This document shows positions 16,046 to 21,703 of a stretch of 21,703 bases of DNA, piece by piece. A program made the position numbers and the translations under genes. The stretch comes from CAYWMP01 sp964459445 (GTDB lineage: Bacteria > Desulfobacterota > DSM-4660 > Desulfatiglandales > HGW-15), in assembly GCA_964459445.1 (NCBI GenBank), contig CAYWMP010000099.1, forward strand, positions 1 through 21,703, written 5' to 3'. Each line of letters starts with the position of its first letter. Positions within the stretch are counted from its first letter, which is position 1. The notes under the pieces are model-generated. The model saw only the letters and a list, made by a program, of their open reading frames with translations, did no database searches and was not told the DNA's origin.

Positions 16046-16337
16046 CTATCCTCCAGGACATCCTCCAGTTCATTCTCTGTAATCCTTGAGTACTGGACCG
16101 AGAAGGCGACATTTGTGTGTCCAAGTTGTCTTTGAACTGCCCCTGGGTTTCCAGTTTTCTCCATAATGTGCTTGCCCATTGCATGCCTTGCACAATGGGG
16201 AGTCCGGCCTTCAACGCCGGCCTTAGCACAGATCTCATTCCATATTCTATTAACGACCGTTGGGTTTAAGCGACCGTTGCCTCTATTGTAATTAGTTCCT
16301 GTAGTTAAAGGCGAAAAAAATATTAAAAACAAAGAGT
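16042..16337 (-). pseudogene. Tyrosine recombinase, C-terminal half
   Basis: The catalytic end of a phage-type integrase: TPHCARHAMGKHIMEKTG holds the His-x-x-Arg pair, LGHTN the second His, and SVQYSRIT the tyrosine nucleophile. It ends VLEDR-stop at 16042. The apparent start (TTG 16344) and residues MFNSLFLIFF come from the inserted IS and its junction. Real similarity begins near SPLTTGTNYNRGNGRLNP. The N-terminal half is at 18006-18788 on the other side of the IS. Confidence 0.88.
16331..16337. repeat. Candidate target-site duplication, left copy (AAAGAGT)
   Basis: AAAGAGT at 16331-16337 is repeated at 18006-18012, flanking the IS. It is the longest direct repeat I found at the two integrase breakpoints. 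A chance 7-base match in this space is possible. Confidence 0.5.
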
Positions 16338-16353
16338 TAAACAAGAAATGGCC

Positions 16354-16382
16354 TCGACAATTTTGAGGGTATTTGGTATAAT
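16354..16382 (+). promoter_or_regulatory. Sigma70-type promoter of the transposase
   Basis: TCGACA (16354-16359, five of six to TTGACA), a 17-base spacer and TATAAT (16377-16382, perfect) lie 55 bases before the transposase ATG, inside the IS. Confidence 0.7.
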
Positions 16383-16436
16383 TTTTGTTGGAATATCAAT
16401 AAATTAAGCCAAAACCAGCCCAAAAAAGGAGGCCAT

Positions 16437-17801
16437 ATGCGTAAACAAATAGTATCACAAAGAAAACTCTTTGACCATGCCATTGATCTTCTCATTACCC
16501 TATTGAAGCCAAGCGAGAAGCTGAAAAAGAAGAGTCGGATCCTTGATGATAATCCGGGTATTGTATCGGCGGTTCATGCTGACTTAACCGAAGGATCCAA
16601 TGATTGCGGATCGAACGGTATCAGCGCCGAACGGATTGTTCGTTGTGCTGTTTTGAAACAATACAAGCAGTATTCCTATCGAGAACTCTGGGAGCGTGTG
16701 AGGGATAGCATTTCCTTTCGTTGGTTCACCCGCTTTTATTCTGATCCTATTCCCCATTACACGACGCTGCAAAAAGCAATTAAAGCTATTAAAGCTCAGA
16801 CCTGGACTCAGATTAATGATGTTTTGCTCATGTATGCAAGAGAGAGAAAAATCGAAAAAGGAAACCCTATACGCGTTGATACCACGGTGGTGGAGACCAA
16901 CACACATTATCCAATTGATGCACGTCTTTTATGGGACTGCATTCGTGTTCTAACCCGTATTATGGAACGATGCCGCCAGGTATTGCCCGAGATCAACTTC
17001 GCTTTTGCCAAGAGAACGAAAAGATCGAAAAAACTCTGTTATAAGATCGTCATGGCCAAAGGGGCGAAGGCGAAACAAAGGCGCCAAAAGCATTACAAAG
17101 CCCTAATCAAGATAGCTAATGAAGTTTTCCAAATGGGCATCAGATGCTTACACGAATTGGACAAACATGGTATCCCGCAATCCGATTCCCTATATGAACA
17201 ACTTGATCACTTTTTGAATCTCTCTGCTAGTGCAATCGATCAATGTGAGAGAAGAGTGTTAAAGGGAGAAGCGGTCCCTGCACCTGAGAAGATTCTCTCA
17301 ATCTTTGAAGAACATACCGACATCATCAAGAGGGGCAAGAGTCAGTCACCCACAGAATTTGGCCACAAGGTATTGATCGCCACTGCCAAGAGCGGGATCA
17401 TCACGCAATATCAGACCTTGCGCGGCAATCCCGATGATGCTGATTTATTCCCAGAAGTATTGGCCACCCACCAAAAGCAATATGGGCGCAGTCCTGAAAG
17501 CATTTGTGGGGACCGTCGCTTTTTTAGCCCAGACAATGAGAAAAAGGCCTACCAAGAAGGTGTTAACAAAGTCAGTATCTGCAAGCCCGGATACCGTTCA
17601 AAAGATCGCAAGAAAATTGAAAAGGAGAAATGGTTCAAAGCTCTGCAGCGTTTTCGTTCAGGCATTGAAGGAATCATTTCTACCTTGATGCGAAGTTACG
17701 GACTAAAACGCTGTCTGTGGAAAGGATGGGAATCCTTCCAGTGTTATGTAGGGTTGAGCGTTGTCTCATTCAATCTGCAGAAGATAGCAGGACTCATATA
17801 G
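16437..17801 (+). CDS. ISNCY family transposase (ISDol1-like)
   Basis: A 454-residue DDE-type transposase that moves the surrounding IS. Features: an N-terminal helix-turn-helix-like region (ERIVRCAVLKQYKQYSYRELWERV), the first acidic motif in RVDTTVVETNTHYPIDARLLWDC, GHKVLIATAKSGIITQYQ and ICGDRRFFSPDNEKKAYQEG toward the second Asp, and RFRSGIEGIISTLMRSYGLKRCLWKG with the likely catalytic Glu. Length and motifs match ISNCY transposases common in deltaproteobacteria. AAGGAGG lies five bases before ATG 16437, with a strong promoter upstream. There is no frameshift, so the gene looks active. Confidence 0.9.
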   Translation: MRKQIVSQRKLFDHAIDLLITLLKPSEKLKKKSRILDDNPGIVSAVHADLTEGSNDCGSNGISAERIVRCAVLKQYKQYSYRELWERVRDSISFRWFTRFYSDPIPHYTTLQKAIKAIKAQTWTQINDVLLMYARERKIEKGNPIRVDTTVVETNTHYPIDARLLWDCIRVLTRIMERCRQVLPEINFAFAKRTKRSKKLCYKIVMAKGAKAKQRRQKHYKALIKIANEVFQMGIRCLHELDKHGIPQSDSLYEQLDHFLNLSASAIDQCERRVLKGEAVPAPEKILSIFEEHTDIIKRGKSQSPTEFGHKVLIATAKSGIITQYQTLRGNPDDADLFPEVLATHQKQYGRSPESICGDRRFFSPDNEKKAYQEGVNKVSICKPGYRSKDRKKIEKEKWFKALQRFRSGIEGIISTLMRSYGLKRCLWKGWESFQCYVGLSVVSFNLQKIAGLI

Positions 17802-18005
17802 CATACAGCAATCATCAAGTTGCTTGCTCTGATCGAAACATAGAGGATAGGTCTTTCCAGAATTCCTATTTATTGGTTTAAGCAAAGGTTTTCTCTGTTA
17901 AAGTGTTCTACTGCGCCGAATCATCGGACGTAGGCATCAGCACAAGTTCATCAATATGAGCTCGAAGCAGTCATTTTTCTACAAAAACTAATTACAGGCA
18001 GTTTG

Positions 18006-18012
18006 AAAGAGT
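18006..18012. repeat. Candidate target-site duplication, right copy (AAAGAGT)
   Basis: This is the right-hand copy of the 7-base repeat at 16331-16337, abutting the end of the ISNCY-like element. Confidence 0.5.
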
Positions 18013-18788
18013 GCCGGCGATTGCCACACTTCGTTATCGCCTGGTCTTTCTTTCTGCAGATAATCCTCGATTGCAGACAGGGCGTCAGCAGTAATCTTGT
18101 ATGTGTGGCTTCGCCCGCCTTTTTCACGGACCGTCACTCGATGATTCTTTAAATCCAAATCATCAAGGTCTATCCTGGTTGCGCCGGTCCGCCTCATGCC
18201 GGTTTCAGTCAGGGTGTATACTATGGCCCGGTTTCTCCAGGGCCTAAATCCTTTTCGTTGCGGCCTCTTTTTTCCCTTGTAGCGATTGCGGTCTTTTGAT
18301 CTTCCGCCCGCGATCGGGAGCATGTCTGCGGCATCCAGGAGACGCCGGCGTTCTTGCGGCAAAATGGCCCGCTCTACCTCAAGGCCGGCTCTTACGGGGA
18401 TAAGGCTAATCTTCTTCATGGGGTCCCCAAGCGGAAAAGGTTTTATTTTGTGAATCCACTTGGAGAAGGTTTTTAGGTGGGCCAGGTTTCTATTGACGGT
18501 GCGATCACCATAGCCTCTGTTTTTTTTGCCATGATTGCCGTTCTTCAAAAATTTGATGTAATCGCCCGAGAGTCTCCTGGTCCACATATCCCTTTTGTCG
18601 TTTCCGCATTCATCGATCATGAATCCATGAAAACGCCTCAGGTCTCTTCTTAATTCCTTTCTGGAGTCATCCGAGCTGCTCACTTCGAACTGAAAATAGG
18701 CCTTGATCCATAGCTCTATGGTGTCCGGAAATCCGGCCTCAACCTTCACTAATTTATTTTGTTGCGTTTTTTGTAGTGCTTTTGCCAT
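18006..18788 (-). pseudogene. Tyrosine recombinase, N-terminal half
   Basis: Residues 1-261 of the interrupted integrase, then IS-derived residues QTACN to a stop at 17988. It has a SAM-like core-binding domain (about 20-125: DTIELWIKAYFQFE, DRTVNRNLAHLKTFSKWI), then the start of the catalytic domain with the first Arg in TETGMRRTGATRIDL and a Lys-bearing beta-hairpin (RVTVREKGGRSHTYKI). The His-x-x-Arg, His and Tyr are on 16042-16337. The combined length of about 355 residues is normal for phage integrases. ATG 18788 lacks an obvious ribosome site. Repeats overlap its 5' end. Confidence 0.88.
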
Positions 18789-18864
18789 GGGTTTTTACCG
18801 GGGATCACCCCCTATTTACTACAATTCATGCAACAAAAGATACCATTTGTTGCATTTTTTGTTG
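18758..18864. repeat. TTTGTTGC repeat cluster over the integrase start
   Basis: TTTGTTGC occurs at 18758-18765 and 18846-18853 on the plus strand, and as GCAACAAA at 18830-18837. The first and third copies extend to 19-base repeats with 17 matches. The second and third form a perfect 10-base inverted repeat (18828-18837 and 18846-18855, 8-base spacer). Possible roles are integrase arm-type sites, an autoregulatory operator or, with the T-run after 18855, a plus-strand terminator. Confidence 0.5.
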
Positions 18865-18895
18865 AGGCCCATTACATCACTTTCCCCAAGAGGCC

Positions 18896-19105
18896 TCAGG
18901 GCTTTTCTTTTCCACTAACTTTGTCTGGTTTCCCAAATTCTTTTTGAATCTCATGAATGAGGGCGACTTCTGAAGGCGTTGATCGTTCGATTTCGTTCAG
19001 GTCGAGTTTGAGCTTATCGATCTTAACTGAAGCAGTGCCTATAGTGAGGGCTCCAGCTATCATTGCTGCCCAAGGTTCCCCCATCATAAGCCCACCTAGC
19101 GCCAT
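18896..19105 (-). CDS. Small hypothetical protein, putative membrane-anchored
   Basis: A 69-residue unknown. Its first 27 residues are hydrophobic and Gly/Ala/Met-rich (MALGGLMMGEPWAAMIAG), a possible membrane segment, and the rest is charged and helical (IDKLKLDLNEIERS). ATG 19105 overlaps the stop of the LamG-type gene (19096) by ten bases, so coupled translation would explain the lack of a ribosome site. Small membrane proteins after phage tail genes are sometimes holin-like, but nothing specific supports that here. The upstream gene now has a premature stop, so coupling may be broken. Confidence 0.45.
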   Translation of the reverse strand: MALGGLMMGEPWAAMIAGALTIGTASVKIDKLKLDLNEIERSTPSEVALIHEIQKEFGKPDKVSGKEKP

Positions 19106-19770
19106 ACCGGCTGATGTAAATGCGGTGTCCCGGCTTTTAATTCCCCGAAATCATTAGCGCTATAAGCAAACCCATCACAAAAAACAGCCTCTGCGATCAT
19201 ACCATCGAAAGGCCATGCTGCATTTGCGCCATCAGCCATAATGCCAAGTCGGTGGGTATAGTTGTCATTAATTTTGCTGTCGATTGAATTTGGATAGCTA
19301 TCTGCTGCTAATTCATCTCCATTAACCTAAACAGAGAGTCTGTTGCTTGCAACGCCTTGATCAGTGTCACACTTAACAACTACATTCATCCAACTACCGA
19401 TATTGCGGAAATACTTGCCTTCAGTCGAAGTATCAACGTAATTTGTACCCTCATCCTGAAAGATCAACTCGTCTGAAGCCCCAAATCTAAGATTTGTAAA
19501 ATGAGTCGGCCCGGTACCGTAACCAGCTCCAAATATTCCTCGGTATTGACCAAGGTTGCCTAGCTTTAGCCATACACTAAGTGTCCACTTTCGCTTATCA
19601 CCTCCCGTCCAACCCGGCTTAGATAGTTGAGCCGAATCATCATCATTGAATCGGCAGCTATGATCCACAGTGTAGGCTTCCTCTTTTGTAACCAATTTGC
19701 TTTGCGGTGCAATCACCATTGCGGTTGCCAGATGAACCATGACCAATACCAACGTCATCCTTTTCATCAT
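19096..19770 (-). pseudogene. LamG/concanavalin-like virion-type protein with premature amber codon
   Basis: 225 codons including an internal TAG at 19329-19327 (codon 148). ATG 19770 or 19767 follows a strong GGAGGG. After a hydrophobic N-terminus (MTLVLVMVHLATAMV) the jellyroll motifs appear: KRKWTLSVWLKLGNLGQYRG, TNLRFGASDELIF, GSWMNVVVKCDT, NRLSV. After the stop the same frame continues VNGDELAADSYPNS, HRLGIMADG, FDGMIAEAVFCDGFAYS, DFGELKAG. In this family the stop position is usually Tyr (RLxVYVNG), so one base change from TAT or TAC explains it. Such domains are common in phage tail or virion proteins. The N-terminal fragment alone lacks half the fold. Confidence 0.8.
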
Positions 19771-20328
19771 CTTTCCCTCCTTTTCCTTTTGGGTTAAAGG
19801 TGACAATTGATGAAATCCCATTCTGCTGTGCAAACCTGTTTAAGGCTGAATATTTTCCTTAGTGGATTTTCTATCGAATAGGGAATGGATACTCAAGTGA
19901 TTATGGCTGGCAGATGCTAATCAGGTTAATATTGAAGATAGGTTTTTTGGAGTGAATTGCATTTGATAGCCATTTTTTGAGTTTCATGGCTCGGTAAGAA
20001 TTCGGGCTGGAATACTCAATAGATAAACGGCAGGATATTGAAGGAAAGATGGAGTGATGCTAAAGTGGCCCTCCTGTTATGCTGAAACTCGAAGATCCCG
20101 GCTTCTTAATTAGTTCTGGTGTCATCTCTAGCTTTGAGATTATCAGTAAGGATGGTGCTCAGCCTGCAAAAAGCTTCGTTGAATAGAATAGTGCGAAGAG
20201 GAAAGAGGGCGTCAGGTAATTTTCCTTTTTCTATTCATGCCAGCGCTGCTGCCAGGCTAGGTGGCATTGAAAGGAAGGCTGTAAGAAAATGACCGTTGCT
20301 TGGGTGTGAATCAGAGAAAAGACAGGCT
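19771..20328. other. 558-bp region without a gene
   Basis: The region is AT-rich between the LamG-type gene and the toxin gene. The only supported element is the GGAGGG ribosome site for the LamG-type gene at 19775-19780. No tRNA, repeat array or convincing frame was seen. Confidence 0.5.
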
Positions 20329-20640
20329 TTATTCGTAGAAATCCTCTTTTATCCGATTGGGGATATCCATGCTTTCATGCAAAACGTTGATGACGCCCAA
20401 CACGTTTTTGGATAGTTCACGAAAAAAGACATAGTGATGTTCATAGCGCACGAAGAATATCCCTTTTACTTCTTCATGCTCAACTTTTCGCCAAAGATGC
20501 CTGTTCCCAGCAGCATTTTCGATAGCCTTGTACAGCCCCCGGACATATCTATCGGCCAGTTTCTCACCCCATGTCTTATCCGTATAATGCCATATATCAA
20601 TAATTCGGCGCCGGGCAATCGGATAAATCTTATGAGGCAT
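20329..20640 (-). CDS. parE: ParE-type toxin (RelE/ParE superfamily)
   Basis: The toxin of a type II toxin-antitoxin pair; ParE members usually poison DNA gyrase. The 103-residue product has the family layout: an N-terminal IARRRIIDIWHYTDKTWGEKLADRY helical pair, LWRKVEHEEVKGIFFVRYEHHYVFFRE strands, and the closing VINVLHESMD motif. Length is normal. Its start overlaps the antitoxin gene by 11 bases, so it is translated coupled to it. The gyrase target is assumed from the family, not shown. No disruption is seen. Confidence 0.9.
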   Translation of the reverse strand: MPHKIYPIARRRIIDIWHYTDKTWGEKLADRYVRGLYKAIENAAGNRHLWRKVEHEEVKGIFFVRYEHHYVFFRELSKNVLGVINVLHESMDIPNRIKEDFYE

Positions 20641-20899
20641 TGCCGGCCTTTTCCTTTTTGGCGGTATTTATGATTTCTTCTTGATCGAAGGGGAGGAACT
20701 CGCTTTCGTCCGATTCCATCCCAGGCCGGAGTTGATCAATTAGCCAACTCCACTTACGCTCTTCTTGCCGCTGGTAATCTCGGCGGATCAGATCGCGCAC
20801 GTATTCGCTGGCGGATTCATAAAGACCGTCCGGGCCGGCCTGCTTCTCGATAAATCGCCGTAATTTTCCTGTGATTCTGACATTGACGCCCTCAGCCAT
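20630..20899 (-). CDS. parD: ParD-type antitoxin (ribbon-helix-helix)
   Basis: The 89-residue antitoxin partner of the ParE-like toxin. An N-terminal ribbon-helix-helix DNA-binding part (NVRITGKLRRFIEKQ, YESASEYVRDLIRRDYQRQE) is followed by an acidic, probably unstructured toxin-binding tail. ATG 20899 has AGGAG nearby. It is the first gene of the pair, as usual, and probably represses its own promoter at the palindrome 20924-20936 just upstream. The pair sits between two broken phage-type genes, and could help keep the decayed element in the genome. Confidence 0.9.
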   Translation of the reverse strand: MAEGVNVRITGKLRRFIEKQAGPDGLYESASEYVRDLIRRDYQRQEERKWSWLIDQLRPGMESDESEFLPFDQEEIINTAKKEKAGNAS

Positions 20900-20921
20900 G
20901 TCAACAATCTCCTATACAGTT

Positions 20922-20949
20922 TTTATATCAAATATACCATTTGTCCCAA
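20922..20949 (-). promoter_or_regulatory. parDE promoter with overlapping palindrome
   Basis: Reading the minus strand: TTGGGA (20949-20944), a 16-base spacer, then TATAAA (20927-20922). The -10 region overlaps a 5-3-5 inverted repeat (20924-20936, arms TATAT/ATATA), a plausible ParD operator. The ATG is 23 bases downstream. Confidence 0.55.
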
Positions 20950-20971
20950 TTTTTGGCAATATTCTGTAAAA

Positions 20972-21703
20972 TAAGTGCCGTTTACGGCAAGGTCGGACTG
21001 AGGATTCATTGTGCCTATTCCAATCCTGCCGTCCACCGCGAAGGTGCCGCCCTTGTCATAGCCCCCCATCCACGGTAACAGTCACGTTTTTAGATTCACT
21101 GCCTTCAGCGTTTGTTGCGGTAATGGTGTAGGTTAGTGTCGCTTCGGGCGACAAAGTCACGTTACCGTTGACATCAAAACTGATGGGATCTTCATAGGGA
21201 TTGCTGGATTTGAGTTCAACCGTGTCTGCATCCGAAGAGGTCCATGTCAGGGTGACGCTTTCGCCCTTATTGATACCTGTTTTGTCGGCGCTCAGAGTGT
21301 CGCTGGGGCCTGGTGGGCCATATAAATTGGCATGGTTCAATGCCAGAAAGCCGGCGGGGGGTTGGTAGGCAAAGTTGCCGTAGCCGTTATCGTCAGCGAA
21401 TCCGTTTCCATAGGTGGAGTCCTGGCCGAAGTTAAATTGAACTACTGAGGCGCCGGGTTGGTAATTACTGGAAGAAGGTGCAAAGGTTCCACCTAATCCA
21501 CTAAATGCAGGGTTCGTGCCTGCATCGGGATCTCCACTATCTTGCCAGACACCGTCTTTTGAATACCAAATCTTTCCGTTATTCAGGTCGAGCGCTACAC
21601 TAACGATACCTTATGTCTAGCCTGTCATTACCTGTTTATCTAACCAACTAAGATAACCCTGGCTTCCGGCTACCACAGGCATGGCCAGTATCTCCGGCTC
21701 CTC
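20972..21703 (-). pseudogene. Phage tail-type protein remnant: SPRY, Ig-like and 'VNG' segments
   Basis: Reading right to left, a frame entering from the window edge (LAMPVVAGSQGYLSWLDKQV) meets TAG and TAA at 21619-21611. It continues with a SPRY-type end (GIVSVALDLNNGKIWYSKDG, VVQFNFGQDSTYGNGF, FAYQPPAGFLALNHANLY), then an Ig-like domain (SVTLTWTSSDADTVEL, LTYTITATNAEGS). It stops at 21056, but shifting one base at the G6 run (21067-21062) continues GGYDKGGTFAVDGRIGIGT, then NPQSDLAVNGT, a hallmark of tail-fibre-like proteins. Similarity fades before the parD promoter. The NFGQ...FAYQPPAGF-L-N-NL signature is typical of phage proteins. At least two independent lesions make this a pseudogene. 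Confidence 0.75.

Larger units (their letters stand above)
16338..18005 (+). mobile_element. ISNCY-like insertion sequence (ISDol1-type), splits the integrase
   Basis: A 1668-bp element carries one transposase gene and interrupts the integrase. The ends are placed by a 7-bp direct repeat AAAGAGT at 16331-16337 and 18006-18012. Length and duplication size fit what I recall for the ISDol1 group (about 1.6-1.9 kb, 6-7 bp). Terminal inverted repeats are weak by eye, so boundaries are approximate. The 187 bases after the transposase stop hold no gene. Confidence 0.7.

Noticed and set aside
19096..21703. TAG recoded as a sense codon
   Set aside because: Several intact genes in the window end in TAG, and the tail-type gene also has TAA and a frameshift, so ordinary decay is simpler.
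1..21703. CRISPR array, tRNA or rRNA genes
   Set aside because: No regularly spaced repeats and no recognisable tRNA or rRNA core were seen by eye.

Overview
The window looks like a chromosomal stretch of a deltaproteobacterium (Desulfobacterota, sulfate-reducer or syntroph type). This is inferred from the density of hybrid histidine kinases, an NtrC-type sigma54 activator, a transposase resembling the ISDol1 group of ISNCY, and mid-range base composition. No rRNA or tRNA is present to confirm it. There are two halves: a plus-strand signal-transduction half (1-13670) and a minus-strand accessory half of mobile, phage-derived and small-module genes (about 14466-21703).

Signalling half. A 5'-truncated hybrid histidine kinase (to 2324) is followed by a sigma54 activator (2386-3804). 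A 336-bp intergenic region then carries several inverted repeats and a sigma54-like -24/-12 element. Behind it, in one direction, are a stand-alone receiver (4141-4524), a chemoreceptor with two complete zinc-binding CZB motifs between its transmembrane helices (4628-6655), CheW (6744-7217), and a CheA-like kinase (7298-9223) that has P3, P4 and two CheW-like domains but no P1/HPt phosphorylation domain. I read this as a sigma54-controlled chemosensory cassette whose kinase must phosphorylate an HPt encoded elsewhere. No cheR, cheB or HPt gene is in the window. This is the most unusual system here.

A Tn3-family transposase remnant (9344-10279, minus) with a candidate terminal repeat at 9277 separates this cassette from a second, complete hybrid kinase (10473-13670). 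That kinase has an ABC substrate-binding-like periplasmic sensor, two PAS domains and a C-terminal receiver. Both hybrid kinases have cysteine clusters in a PAS domain.

Accessory half. After about 800 bp without a convincing gene come, on the minus strand, a DUF5996 protein, an unrecognised 194-aa protein, and a tyrosine recombinase split by an ISNCY-like element (16338-18005, candidate 7-bp target duplication AAAGAGT). TTTGTTGC repeats surround the integrase start. Further right are phage-virion-like remnants: a LamG-type gene with an amber codon where Tyr is expected, and a SPRY/Ig-like/'VNG' tail-type gene broken by stop codons and a G6 frameshift. A ParD/ParE toxin-antitoxin pair lies between them. 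This half reads as a decayed prophage or integrative element, later hit by an IS and still carrying an apparently intact toxin-antitoxin module.
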